This document shows positions 18,988 through 27,834 of a DNA stretch of 64,000 bases, in pieces. Where the stretch lies: the NCBI RefSeq assembly GCF_011612265.2, contig NZ_CP050134.2:992001-1056000 (forward strand). Direction: 5' to 3'. A program made the translations under genes and the position numbers. Within the stretch, counting starts at the first letter, position 1; every line of letters starts with the position of its first letter. The notes under the pieces were generated by a model. The model was not told where the DNA came from and did no database searches. It was given only the letters and a program-made list of their open reading frames with translations. This DNA is from Corynebacterium matruchotii (lineage in GTDB: Bacteria; Actinomycetota; Actinomycetes; Mycobacteriales; Mycobacteriaceae).

Positions 18988-20196
18988 TTATTCAGCATCG
19001 TCCGATTCCATAATTGGTGGGTGCACGACCGAATCTAACCATGCCGCACACATGGCAAATGCTTGTTGTCGTATGGGTTTTCGGGATAAAAACACATCAT
19101 GGATCGCGCCATAAACCCGAATGGCTGTGACTTGGGCTGCTACCCGCGGCGCCCATTTATGGATTTGCTCTACGTCTAATAGCGTGTCTGCGCTATGCGA
19201 CCTTTCCGGTGAATAAGACTTTCCTAAAATTGACTCGTGTGAGCTTAAAACCAGCGTGGGGATGCCCGCATCGACTTGGCCAGAATGGATCTGTTGTTGA
19301 CCCTGTTTGATTGCCCGTAGCCACCCCACATATTTCCTATGCCCGTATAGCGGTTTCATTGTGGTATCGAATTCCCATTCCCCACCTACGGATGCGTGAA
19401 TGGTTTTGCCGTAGGTGCTCAAAGTTACGCCGGGGATAGCCGTGTGAGGTCGGCGTTTACCAATCACATTCACCACCGGGGTGAGTCCCAGCGACATCCA
19501 TGCAGGCACCATCATGTCCAACCAGGGACTATTCAGGACCAAAGCTGTCATGTGCTGGTGCAACTGGGGATTATGAGTTTTGATGTTATCCAACCATAGG
19601 GGGGCGATCAGGCCACCAGTGGAATGAGCAATGATAATGATTTGCTGGTGGATTGTTGCGAGATATTCCATCACCGTGGTGAGGTCAGTGAAATATTCGG
19701 TGATACTGGTGATGTAATGCCATGATTGGCCAGGTCGGTATGATCTCCCGCATTTACGCAGGTCGATGGCATAAAAAGCATACCCTTGGTTGGCGAAAAA
19801 CTCAGCGACATGGGTCTGGAAAAAATAATCTGACATCCCATGGATAAGGAGGATGGCGGGTTGATTGTGACCATCAGGGGCAGGATTGTTGTTCCCGGTC
19901 GGGGTGCTTTCAGAGGTTTCGGCTTTTTGAACACCCTGGTTGCTTTGGGCTCCTTGAACACTTGGAGTGTAGCGAACCAATGTCGTATAAATATCGGTTT
20001 CCCCATCCGGGTCTGTTCCGAGAGCAAAAGACATGCTCTCATAATCGGGTCCCAACATGTCAGGCTGCCAATGAGCATTAGGTGTGGTTGAAGACAATGC
20101 GTTGTGGAAGTGATCGAGGTGATGGGAGTCCGTGGAATGACCAGTATGGTCGGGCTCATTGGTTGGGGGAGTGGGGGAAACAGAAGAATTCGCCAT
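18988..20196 (-). CDS. Alpha/beta-hydrolase, lysophospholipase (monoglyceride lipase) type
   Basis: 402 residues. The first 90 or so are low-complexity and probably not part of the fold. The hydrolase core shows the oxyanion segment LLIHGMSDYF, the nucleophile elbow IAHSTGGL, and the catalytic His in YGAIHDVFLS near the C-terminus. There is no signal peptide. Such enzymes cleave ester bonds of lysolipids or monoacylglycerols; the substrate here is unknown. It stands alone between mtr and the mqo leader. The N-terminal 90 residues could mean that the true start is further in, but no Shine-Dalgarno supports a later ATG. Confidence 0.85.
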   Translation of the reverse strand: MANSSVSPTPPTNEPDHTGHSTDSHHLDHFHNALSSTTPNAHWQPDMLGPDYESMSFALGTDPDGETDIYTTLVRYTPSVQGAQSNQGVQKAETSESTPTGNNNPAPDGHNQPAILLIHGMSDYFFQTHVAEFFANQGYAFYAIDLRKCGRSYRPGQSWHYITSITEYFTDLTTVMEYLATIHQQIIIIAHSTGGLIAPLWLDNIKTHNPQLHQHMTALVLNSPWLDMMVPAWMSLGLTPVVNVIGKRRPHTAIPGVTLSTYGKTIHASVGGEWEFDTTMKPLYGHRKYVGWLRAIKQGQQQIHSGQVDAGIPTLVLSSHESILGKSYSPERSHSADTLLDVEQIHKWAPRVAAQVTAIRVYGAIHDVFLSRKPIRQQAFAMCAAWLDSVVHPPIMESDDAE

Positions 20197-20992
20197 GCTT
20201 TTACTCTATTAGCAATTTCGTCAGACAGTTAGGTTGATGATGATATTCATTGCGTTTGAGTGGGTTTTGGGCAGGAGCGAATAGATTTTTTCGAACAGCT
20301 TATTCAACTGCTTGGAAAACCCATCTACACCAACAAGTGGAAAATCAGAAAGAACATGGCATCTAACTTGCTTTTGCCTACTTTCGGAAACCAAGTTATG
20401 CGTGGGAAAGCTGAATAAGCTTCCCGATTTGAGGTATCAGTTTCATACCCATGGGGTAGCGAATCATTGCTTTCAGGCATCGCAGATTTTCGGCTGATGA
20501 GGGGTATCGTTGGTTTCTCGGGCGATGTTGACATAAAATCTCAGGTTTTCAGGTAACCCAATTATTGCAATTAAACCTATTATTTAAAATAACTTCATCG
20601 TATAAAGTGGGAAATAAATACTCTAAATTTCATTATTGATCTCCCGTGGTGTTGGGTGGGATATTGGGGGTGGTTTGCGAAAGAAGAACCTCGGAGTCTT
20701 TCGCAGTGGTATGGGGGCGATATACGTACTATTTACTTCTTATGGGGGTAGCTTACTGGGGGTATTTTGGGGATATTTCCAAAAAACGTCAGGGGATACG
20801 AGAGATATTCAGTATTTTCAATACCCCCGATTGAATCGGGCGTACACTATAACCCCAATGGGTGAGGATTCCTTCGCGTCACAACCCAAAACCTATATTT
20901 ATCCGTCGCAACCACCGGAAAAATAAGGTTCCTCGGACTAACGGTTGCTTAACAGACCCACACACGATCAGAAGAAAATAAGGGAAATCGAA
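20197..20992. other. Long AT-rich non-coding region upstream of mqo
   Basis: About 800 bp without a convincing gene; the open frames near 20636-20926 have no recognisable protein and atypical composition. The region is clearly AT-richer than its surroundings. It holds three inverted repeats: TGCGAAAG/CTTTCGCA (20676-20705), GGGGGTATT/AATACCCCC (20758-20828) and the compact palindrome CCCGATT-G-AATCGGG (20826-20840). The sequence TACACTAT follows at 20843-20850 and could be the mqo -10. This looks like a complex control region for mqo, or the remains of a decayed gene. Confidence 0.45.
20826..20840. promoter_or_regulatory. Candidate operator palindrome upstream of mqo
   Basis: CCCGATT-G-AATCGGG: perfect 7-base arms around one base, 2-3 bases before a possible -10 (TACACT at 20843). 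It overlaps the right arm of a larger repeat. The position fits repressor binding at a promoter; the regulator is unknown. Confidence 0.35.
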
Positions 20993-22489
20993 ATGTCAGA
21001 TTCTGCCATCAGTGCAACAGCTGCCGCCGAAGTCGACGTCGCGCTCATCGGCGCTGGAATTATGAGTGCCACCCTAGGCGCATTCCTACGCACACTCGAA
21101 CCACAATGGTCCCAAATAGTTTTTGAACGCCTAGACGCTCCCGCTGAGGAATCCTCCTCCCCTTGGAATAACGCCGGCACCGGGCACTCCGCACTCTGCG
21201 AACTCAACTACACTCCCGAAGTCCGCGGCCGAGTCGAAATTTCCAAAGCCGTTGCCGTCAACGAAAAATTCCAAGTCTCCCGGCAATTCTGGTCCTACCA
21301 AGTAAACCAAGGCGTGCTCCCTGATCCACGGGAATGGATCAACCCCGTCCCTCACGTCTCTTTCGGACGTGGCGAAGAACAAGTAAACTACCTGCGGAAA
21401 CGATATGAAAAGCTAGCTAACCACCCGCTTTTCCCTAATATGCGGTTTGCCGATGATCGGCAAAAATTTGAGGAAATGCTACCACTCATGGCGGAAGGCC
21501 GTCCTGAAACCGACAAAGTAGCAATCTCCTGGACCGATGCTGGCACTGACATCAACTACGGCGCCCTTACCAAACAATTCCTTGCCGCAGCCCAAACCCA
21601 CGGGACCGAAATCCGCTACGGGCATGTCGTAGAAAACCTCCGCCGCGACGGTGACAAATGGAAAGTCATCGTAAAAAACCGCCACACCGGCGACGTATCC
21701 GTTGTCCGAGCTAACTTCGTCTTCGTTGGCGCTGGCGGTATGGCGTTGCCCCTTCTGCAAAAATCCCGAATCCCCGAAATCCGTGGTTATGGTGGATTCC
21801 CGGTATCCGGCCAATGGCTTCGTTGTACCAATCCGGAAATCATTGCCCAACACTCCGCCAAGGTTTACGGCAAAGCATCCGTTGGCGCCCCACCAATGTC
21901 CGTCCCCCACCTCGACACCCGTGTCATTGATGGGGAAAAAGGCCTCCTCTTCGGCCCCTATGCTGGCTGGACCCCGAAATTCCTCAAGCAAGGATCCTGG
22001 TTCGACCTGCCGAAATCCCTCAAAATCACCAACGTTGCCTCAATGCTTTCCGTCGGCTTTAAAGAATTTGGCCTCACCAAATACCTCATCACTGAGCTGC
22101 TCAAAGACAAAGAAGCCAAGCTTGAAGCCCTCCGCGAATACATGCCCAATGCCCAAGAAGAAGATTGGGAACTTGTTACCGCAGGCCAGCGCGTCCAAGT
22201 AATTAAACCTGTTGTCGGTCCTTCCTTCGGCAAGCTGGAATTCGGCACCAATTTGGTCTCCCACCTGGATGGTTCTATCGCAGGTCTCCTCGGCGCATCC
22301 CCCGGAGCCTCCATCGCCCCGGCAGCAATGCTTGAGGTTTTGGAACGCTGCTTCGGTGACCACATGGTTGAGTGGGGCGACAAGATCAAGGAAATGGTCC
22401 CATCCTATGGCGTGAAGCTCGCAGCCAACAAAGACATGTTCAACGACATGTGGGACTATACCCAAGCAACCCTCAAACTGGACAACTAA
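20993..22489 (+). CDS. mqo: Malate:quinone oxidoreductase
   Basis: 498 residues, the family length. This membrane-associated FAD enzyme oxidises malate and passes electrons to menaquinone, a main TCA entry to the respiratory chain in corynebacteria. The FAD-binding motif [13 protein letters not shown] is at about residues 16-28, followed by the family segments [18 protein letters not shown] and [32 protein letters not shown] is near the C-terminus. ATG 20993 has AAGGGA 7 nt upstream and begins MSDSAIS; the 16 extra codons upstream in the same frame are not conserved-looking. It is preceded by the long AT-rich leader and followed by a structured inverted repeat. Confidence 0.97.
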   Translation: MSDSAISATAAAEVDVALIGAGIMSATLGAFLRTLEPQWSQIVFERLDAPAEESSSPWNNAGTGHSALCELNYTPEVRGRVEISKAVAVNEKFQVSRQFWSYQVNQGVLPDPREWINPVPHVSFGRGEEQVNYLRKRYEKLANHPLFPNMRFADDRQKFEEMLPLMAEGRPETDKVAISWTDAGTDINYGALTKQFLAAAQTHGTEIRYGHVVENLRRDGDKWKVIVKNRHTGDVSVVRANFVFVGAGGMALPLLQKSRIPEIRGYGGFPVSGQWLRCTNPEIIAQHSAKVYGKASVGAPPMSVPHLDTRVIDGEKGLLFGPYAGWTPKFLKQGSWFDLPKSLKITNVASMLSVGFKEFGLTKYLITELLKDKEAKLEALREYMPNAQEEDWELVTAGQRVQVIKPVVGPSFGKLEFGTNLVSHLDGSIAGLLGASPGASIAPAAMLEVLERCFGDHMVEWGDKIKEMVPSYGVKLAANKDMFNDMWDYTQATLKLDN

Positions 22490-22510
22490 CCCACTACCAG
22501 CTCCTGTTTT

Positions 22511-22606
22511 CAATAAGCCACACGCTCATCAGGTATCTTAGATTTACCAGACGAGTTACTAGCAGTCATCACCAGCTGTCGGTAACCACCAGCGTGTGGC
22601 TTATTG
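22511..22606 (+). ncRNA. Structured element: 16-bp closing stem with two inner hairpins
   Basis: A perfect 16-base inverted repeat (22511-22526 with 22591-22606, core AAGCCACACGCT) encloses 64 nt. Inside are GGTA-9-TACC (22532-22548) and a longer hairpin in which GTTACT pairs with GGTAAC and GCAG with CTGT (about 22554-22586). The RNA would be a three-way junction. It lies 21 bases after the mqo stop and 41 before the chelatase start. There is no U tract, so it is not a standard terminator. It could be a leader RNA, a 3' stabiliser or a palindromic repeat element. Confidence 0.5.
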
Positions 22607-22647
22607 CCATGCCCACACCCAACCATAACCATCTAACAAGGTTCTAC

Positions 22648-23727
22648 ATGTCTGATATAATAGCTGCTAAATACCCATTTTCCGCTGTCGTAGGCCAAGA
22701 CCAATTACAGCTCTCCCTCATCCTCACCGCCATCGCCCCCCGAATTGGCGGCGTTGTCATCCGTGGGGAAAAAGGCACAGCCAAAACCACAACCGTTCGA
22801 GCCTTCGCAGCCCTCCTTGGTGATGCCCCACTCGTCAACCTTCCCATCGGTGCCACCGAAGACCGTGTTGTCGGTGCCCTCGACCTGGAAACCATCCTCA
22901 CCCAAGGCAAAGCCACCTATCGTCCAGGACTCCTTGCCGAAGCCAACAACGGTGTCCTCTACGTCGATGAAGTCAACCTCCTCGCCGACCACATTGTTGA
23001 CGCCCTCCTCGACGCCGCCGCCACCGGCACTGTCACCATTGAACGCGACGGCATATCACATTCCGCACCAGCAAATTTCGTGCTCGTCGGAACCATGAAC
23101 CCCGAAGAAGGCGAACTCCGCCCCCAACTCCTCGACCGCTTCGGCCTCTCCGTCGATGTCGCGGCATCCCGTGACGTCACCGTCCGAACCGAAATCATCA
23201 AACGACGCCTCGCATTCGAAGACCAACCCGAAACCTTCGTCGCCCGCTGGCACGATCACGACACCACCATTGCCGACCGCATCCACAACGCTAAAAACCT
23301 TCTCCCCACCATCAGCCTCACCCAAACCAACCTAGAACGCATCGCGCACCTCTGTGCCGCCTTCGACGTTGACGGAATGCGGGCCGATCTTGTTATCGCC
23401 CGCACCGCCTGCGCTCATGCCGCCTGGGAAAACCGCACCCAAGTGACCGACGAGGACATCCGAGTTGCAGCTGAACTAGCCCTCCCGCACCGCCGACGCC
23501 GCAACCCCTTCGACGAACCCGGCATCGACAGCGACCAACTCGACGACATCATGGAGGAAGCCCAACAACAACACCCAGAACCCGAGCCAGAAGAACAACC
23601 CAACCCCAACACCGGTGAAAACTCCGACGAAACCCCGGAAACACCCCCAGAGTCCACCAACACTGATAACCAAACTTCAAACGAGGAGGTAACAAGCGCC
23701 GAACAAGGCGCCCCCTTTCGCCGTTAA
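22648..23727 (+). CDS. Mg/Co-chelatase AAA+ ATPase subunit (ChlI/BchI-like), first part
   Basis: 359 residues. The AAA+ module shows Walker [10 protein letters not shown], Walker [11 protein letters not shown], an ATPase insert [14 protein letters not shown], sensor [10 protein letters not shown], and the Arg finger region [12 protein letters not shown]. After about residue 290 it passes into an acidic Pro/Glu/Asn linker, as in fused ChlI-ChlD proteins, and ends at TAA 23725. The VWA half continues in the +1 frame. Such ATPase/VWA proteins power CobN-type cobalt insertion in aerobic cobalamin synthesis. Start ATG 22648 with AAGG 6-7 nt before; the frame is open further upstream into mqo. Confidence 0.9.
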   Translation: MSDIIAAKYPFSAVVGQDQLQLSLILTAIAPRIGGVVIRGEKGTAKTTTVRAFAALLGDAPLVNLPIGATEDRVVGALDLETILTQGKATYRPGLLAEANNGVLYVDEVNLLADHIVDALLDAAATGTVTIERDGISHSAPANFVLVGTMNPEEGELRPQLLDRFGLSVDVAASRDVTVRTEIIKRRLAFEDQPETFVARWHDHDTTIADRIHNAKNLLPTISLTQTNLERIAHLCAAFDVDGMRADLVIARTACAHAAWENRTQVTDEDIRVAAELALPHRRRRNPFDEPGIDSDQLDDIMEEAQQQHPEPEPEEQPNPNTGENSDETPETPPESTNTDNQTSNEEVTSAEQGAPFRR

Positions 23728-24496
23728 ACAACTCCGCTACGCCGCAAATAACAGCATCGAAGCCGCGCCAGGGCGCCGAGCCCCCGCCTACACCCGAGTC
23801 GGTTCTACCGCCTACGCCAGCAACACGGGTCATGGCCTGCACATCATTGGCACCCTGTGGGCGGCAGCCGACCGGGGTGTCCGATTGGAAAATGGTCGGG
23901 TGGAATTCCAGCCGGAAGACCTGCGGGGAGCGAAACGACGAGGGAAAGAATCCAACCTGATTGTTTTTGTTGTTGATGCTTCAGGATCCATGGCTGCCCG
24001 GGATCGACTCGCAGCAGTCACTGGTGCAGTGCACTCCCTCCTTGGAGATGCTTACCAGCGCCGGGATCGGGTTGCTGTCATCAGCGTCAGGGGACGCCAA
24101 CCTGAAATATTATTGCCACCAACCGGCAGTATTGATGTTGCGCGGCGTCGGTTAGAGGATGTAAAAACAGGTGGGCGAACTCCGCTTCCCGAAGGATTGA
24201 AATTAGCTGCAGACCTTATCGAACGAGAACACCGGCGAGAACCCGGTCGGCGGGCCATCTTGGTCATCCTCTCTGATGGTAAAGCCACAGGCGCAAACGG
24301 GTTAACCAACCTTCGGATGGTAGCCCACGACATTGCGCAACGTGGCTTGGCAGGTAGCGTCGTCATTGATTGTGAAAATCAATCCCGGATTCGGCTTGGT
24401 CTCGCGCTCGAACTGGCGAAAAACCTAGGTGCGCCTTGCATCAGCATGACCGAGCTTAACGCGGAATCCGTTACCGGGGTCATCAATGCAATCTAA
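23693..24496 (+). CDS. Mg/Co-chelatase VWA-domain subunit (ChlD C-terminal half), +1 frame
   Basis: The frame is open from 23693 (after TAA 23690). Homology is visible well before the first possible start, TTG 23885: the segment [13 protein letters not shown], then [15 protein letters not shown] and [14 protein letters not shown], matches the linker of one-piece chelatase proteins. The VWA domain follows: MIDAS DASGSM at about 23976, threonine in GGRTPLPEG and SDGKATG. No ATG or GTG exists in this frame upstream of the VWA core. A +1 shift between 23693 and 23727, for example at the CCCCCTTT run (23711-23718), would join it to the ATPase. Gene callers would start it at 23885. Confidence 0.8.
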   Translation, partial: QAPNKAPPFAVKQLRYAANNSIEAAPGRRAPAYTRVGSTAYASNTGHGLHIIGTLWAAADRGVRLENGRVEFQPEDLRGAKRRGKESNLIVFVVDASGSMAARDRLAAVTGAVHSLLGDAYQRRDRVAVISVRGRQPEILLPPTGSIDVARRRLEDVKTGGRTPLPEGLKLAADLIEREHRREPGRRAILVILSDGKATGANGLTNLRMVAHDIAQRGLAGSVVIDCENQSRIRLGLALELAKNLGAPCISMTELNAESVTGVINAI

Positions 24497-24565
24497 CTAT
24501 TTATAATTCAACACATCCCACACTCACACATTTTGTGTTATCAATTCCAAAGGAGTAAAACACTC

Positions 24566-25186
24566 ATGCCTAAAGGTAAAATTGATCCGGCAAACATTCC
24601 CGACGACGGCTTGACTACCAAGCAACGCCGCTCGCTTCCTATTACCGCAATTCATACCGGACCGGGCAAAGGGAAATCCACAGCGGCCTTCGGCATGGCA
24701 CTCCGAGGCTGGAATAATGGTTTCAACATTGGGGTGTTTCAATTCGTCAAATCAAAAACCTGGAACTCTGGTGAAGAAGCCGTTTTCAAACGCCTAGGAC
24801 AACTACACGACGAAACCGGGGTTGGTGGCTCCGTCGAATGGCAGAAGCTAGGAGAAGGCTGGTCTTGGTTGCGGAAGACAAGCAGTGAGGAAGAGCTCGC
24901 TCAACACGCCAATGAGGGTTGGCAGGAGATTAAACGACGCCTTCAAGCCGAGACACACGACATGTACGTCCTTGACGAATTCACCTACCCCATCACATGG
25001 GGATGGATCGACATTGATGATGTTGTAGAGACTCTCCAAAATCGCCCAGGAACCCAACACGTCATCATGACCGGCCGTAATGCAGACCCTAAACTCATTG
25101 AAATAGCCGACCTCGTGACCGAAATGACCAAGGTCAAACACCCCATGGATGCTGGTCGTAAGGGTCAAGCAGGCATTGAATGGTAA
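24566..25186 (+). CDS. cobO: Cob(I)yrinic acid a,c-diamide adenosyltransferase
   Basis: 206 residues, the usual CobO/BtuR length. It attaches the adenosyl group of ATP to the reduced corrinoid cobalt. The P-loop is GPGKGKSTAAFG at about residues 30-41, followed by FQFVKSKTWNSGEE, and DMYVLDEFTYPITWGW is the conserved Walker-B-like region. AAAGGAG lies 11 nt before ATG 24566; 11 in-frame codons upstream are non-conserved. It follows the chelatase parts and precedes cobB, with a minus-strand DUF222 gene inserted between. Confidence 0.95.
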   Translation: MPKGKIDPANIPDDGLTTKQRRSLPITAIHTGPGKGKSTAAFGMALRGWNNGFNIGVFQFVKSKTWNSGEEAVFKRLGQLHDETGVGGSVEWQKLGEGWSWLRKTSSEEELAQHANEGWQEIKRRLQAETHDMYVLDEFTYPITWGWIDIDDVVETLQNRPGTQHVIMTGRNADPKLIEIADLVTEMTKVKHPMDAGRKGQAGIEW

Positions 25187-25233
25187 TTATCCCTCGATCG
25201 TCGGTCCATGGGTATTAGTCAGGCAACAAATGC

Positions 25234-26103
25234 TCATGCCACCGCAGTATCAGGAGGTCCGGCGGTAGGTGGGTTCATCGCCGGGATTCCGTTGTCTTTC
25301 GTGACAGGCCTAGTTTTGACTGCATTGGTCACGGCGGATACTTCAGGATTCCGGCCTTGGGATAGTATTCCGCCAGATACCAACGTTGCACATAAATCAG
25401 CCACACGAGCGCAAAGATATTCTTCCGCCGAAACATGGGCTTTTTGCGCTGTGAGTGTGAGTTGTTGGTGAAAAACTTTCGCAGGCTCCGGTTGTAGTCG
25501 TAATACAACCTCTACCATCCCGTTGGGCATTGGGATCATAACTGCTGGTTTACTCTTATTGGCCTGCGACTGTTCTCGGCGTCGTGCTGCCTCTTGTGCT
25601 TTACGCCGGGCATCATCGTCAACGGTGATACGGGCTTGCATGAGTAGTTTCCGCATTGTTGTAGGGGTGATCCATTCCGGAGAATCACACAAGTGCCGCA
25701 ACTCAGACTGGATTTGTGACAGTTGTTTATGGTTGAGCCCACGTAAATGCTTGCCAATGATGGTGAGTCGGGTGATATCCATGGTGCCCGTCGTGGTGAT
25801 GTTTTTACAAAGATTAGCGATCCGACTGAGCGCCCGAACAGCTATAATGAGATAGTTTGCATGGATTCTGCTCACCCCCAATGATTCCATGATGATTTTT
25901 CGCAGCTCGACAGGTTTATATCCTGGATCATGTGCGACGCCAAGGAGGAAAGCAAAGACCTTTCGATTATATTCTTGTGTCACAGCTTTGAAGCCTGGTT
26001 CCTGATTGGTGGCTGATATTGTTGCGGGCTGGGTCGTAGTGGAACCTACGCAGCGGCCCGGGCGATTCCGGCGATTTCGACGGGTTTTACGGGCGGCGGA
26101 CAT
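25234..26103 (-). CDS. DUF222 (13E12-type) protein lacking the HNH nuclease domain
   Basis: 289 residues from ATG 26103 (GAGAGG about 9 nt upstream; earlier in-frame ATGs at 26124 and 26172 are weaker). The N-terminus is strongly basic (KTRRNRRNRPGR). The helical middle (SRIHANYLIIAVRALSRI to LNHKQLSQIQSELRHL) and the segment PMPNGMVEVVLRLQPEPAKVFHQQL fit the DUF222 layout seen in HNH-endonuclease-like proteins of actinobacteria. The usual C-terminal HNH motif is missing, so it is either a truncated member or a DNA-binding derivative. It interrupts the cob gene block on the opposite strand, suggesting insertion by transfer. Confidence 0.6.
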   Translation of the reverse strand: MSAARKTRRNRRNRPGRCVGSTTTQPATISATNQEPGFKAVTQEYNRKVFAFLLGVAHDPGYKPVELRKIIMESLGVSRIHANYLIIAVRALSRIANLCKNITTTGTMDITRLTIIGKHLRGLNHKQLSQIQSELRHLCDSPEWITPTTMRKLLMQARITVDDDARRKAQEAARRREQSQANKSKPAVMIPMPNGMVEVVLRLQPEPAKVFHQQLTLTAQKAHVSAEEYLCARVADLCATLVSGGILSQGRNPEVSAVTNAVKTRPVTKDNGIPAMNPPTAGPPDTAVA

Positions 26104-26422
26104 GGCAATGATCCTCTCGAACATAGAAGAAATGATATTTTTGGTGGGGGAAGTTTTTCCTCTTGACTCCACAGTAAAGACACTTATTAAGAAAAGTCCA
26201 GAAAAAACCGAAAATAATTTAGCCTGTGGATAACTAGTTTGCTATCCTGGGGAAATGCGTTAGGGCTGCACATTAGTTATCCACAGGTAGATGTGCTAGT
26301 TGCCATTTTCCTGGGGTTTTAGGTTTAGTCTTATAAACTTATTGAGGGGTGGTTTGGGGGTAGGTAATTGCCGGAGCTTGGGGTAAAGCGGGTGTGATTA
26401 GTGTGATTATGATGAAAGAATC
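26104..26422. other. Intergenic region with inverted DnaA boxes, 319 bp
   Basis: It lies between the divergent DUF222 and cobB genes. The DUF222 side is very AT-rich (runs of A and T at 26140-26220). Next is a 14-bp inverted repeat carrying two consensus DnaA boxes (see the separate entry). TATGAT at 26408-26413, 9 nt before the cobB ATG, is a possible -10. No gene seen. Confidence 0.5.
26223..26287. repeat. 14-bp inverted repeat containing two perfect DnaA boxes
   Basis: CCTGTGGATAACTA (26223-26236) and TAGTTATCCACAGG (26274-26287) are exact inverted copies separated by 37 bases. Each contains the consensus DnaA box TTATCCACA (TGTGGATAA at 26225-26233; TTATCCACA at 26277-26285). A stretch of A/T-rich DNA lies on the left. 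The window has no dnaA, dnaN or gyrB, so this is not the expected chromosomal origin. Confidence 0.6.
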
Positions 26423-27802
26423 ATGACTAGTCATTCGCCATCCGCTTCATCGTCCACAGCCACCCCCGGAGTGTGTATTGCCGCCACTGCTTCTGGGTCA
26501 GGCAAAACTACCATTGCCACAGGCCTTATTGCGGCTCTGGCCAGTCGAATGAAAGTGGCGCCGTTTAAGGTAGGCCCCGACTATATTGACCCTGGGTACC
26601 ACAGCATTGCATCGGGTTGTGTGGGTCGAAATCTTGATTCTGTCTTATGCGGTAACGACCTCATCGGTCCCCTTTACCATTATGGTTCGCAACATGCTGA
26701 CATTGCGGTGGTTGAAGGCGTCATGGGGCTTTTCGACGGTCGCATATCCGATGGTGCCGGATCCACTGCAGATATAGCCGCTAAACTGGGCATTCCCATC
26801 CTGCTCATCGTTGATGCGCGGGGCATGAGCCAATCTGTAGGGGCGGTGGTTCGTGGATTCGCAACAGCTCGTAGTGATGTGCGTATCGCCGGGGTCATTC
26901 TCAATAAAGTGGGAAGCGATCGTCACGCGGCCGTGTGCCGGGAAGCAGTAGAAGCCGAGGGGATTCCCGTGGTGGGTAGCATCCCACGTCAACATGACAT
27001 TGTGGTGCCATCCCGGCATCTGGGGCTGGTGACAGCCATAGAGCATGGTGAAGCGGCGCTCAAAGCCATTCAAAGCATGGAAAAACTCATCGAACAAACT
27101 TGTGATGTTGATCGTATTAGCGCACTCGCCGACTGCTCCTACACCGGTCCGATGTGGGACCCGACCACTGTGGTGGATAAAGTTGGACAACCCACCATCG
27201 CCATGGCTGGCGGGCCAGCGTTCACCTTCGGTTATGCGGAACACCGTGAACTATTAGAGGCGGCAGGGGCCACAGTGGTAGTTTTCGACCCGCTTCAAGA
27301 CGCCTTGCCTGCCTGTGATGGGCTTATCATTCCCGGTGGTTTTCCCGAAGAACACGTGGTGGAACTCGCCACCCGCCAGGACCTTCGGTCGGCAATAGCC
27401 CACATGGTGGCCGAAAATAAGCCCATTTATGGTGAATGCGCGGGGATGCTATGGTTGTTAGAAACGCTCAATGATCATCCAATGTTGGGGGTCATTGGCA
27501 CAGGTGCCGACATGGGGCACAGGCTCACATTGGGATACCGCACCGCGGTGGCGATGACTGATTCCATCATGTATCAAACAGGGGAGCGGGTTATCGGTCA
27601 CGAGTTTCACCACACACGCCTGCGGCAACCACAGGCACCAGGGTTTGAACCGGCATGGGGATGGCGGTCTTGGTCAGGGGATAAAGTGTTCGAAGGATTT
27701 GTGGGGGGTACCGTGCTCGCCTCATATTTGCACTGCCACCCGGCCGCAACACCAATGGCGGTGCAGCGGTTTGTTGCGGCCAGCGAGGCCAGCCGCAGAT
27801 AA
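26423..27802 (+). CDS. cobB: Cobyrinic acid a,c-diamide synthase (glutamine-hydrolysing)
   Basis: 459 residues. It amidates the a and c carboxylates of (hydrogeno)cobyrinate. The N-terminal synthetase domain begins IAATASGSGKTTIATGL and continues with VAPFKVGPDYIDPGYH. The C-terminal amidotransferase has its nucleophile Cys in YGECAGMLWLLE and the His in ASYLHCHPAA. The ATG has no clear Shine-Dalgarno; TATGAT is 9 nt upstream. ogt and cobA follow on the same strand. Confidence 0.95.
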   Translation: MTSHSPSASSSTATPGVCIAATASGSGKTTIATGLIAALASRMKVAPFKVGPDYIDPGYHSIASGCVGRNLDSVLCGNDLIGPLYHYGSQHADIAVVEGVMGLFDGRISDGAGSTADIAAKLGIPILLIVDARGMSQSVGAVVRGFATARSDVRIAGVILNKVGSDRHAAVCREAVEAEGIPVVGSIPRQHDIVVPSRHLGLVTAIEHGEAALKAIQSMEKLIEQTCDVDRISALADCSYTGPMWDPTTVVDKVGQPTIAMAGGPAFTFGYAEHRELLEAAGATVVVFDPLQDALPACDGLIIPGGFPEEHVVELATRQDLRSAIAHMVAENKPIYGECAGMLWLLETLNDHPMLGVIGTGADMGHRLTLGYRTAVAMTDSIMYQTGERVIGHEFHHTRLRQPQAPGFEPAWGWRSWSGDKVFEGFVGGTVLASYLHCHPAATPMAVQRFVAASEASRR

Positions 27803-27822
27803 CCTAAATAATCTCCGATTGG

Positions 27823-27828
27823 TAGCGT
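27823..27828 (+). promoter_or_regulatory. -10 element (TAGCGT) of ogt, leaderless
   Basis: The hexamer ends 6 nt before the ATG at 27835 and there is no Shine-Dalgarno. The short cobB-ogt gap therefore probably carries its own promoter. Confidence 0.35.
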
Positions 27829-27834
27829 GATGAC

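Noticed and set aside
20636-20926. Possible 96-codon gene upstream of mqo
   Set aside because: The frame has no ribosome site, unusual Gly/Trp/Tyr composition and overlaps the palindromes; more likely non-coding.
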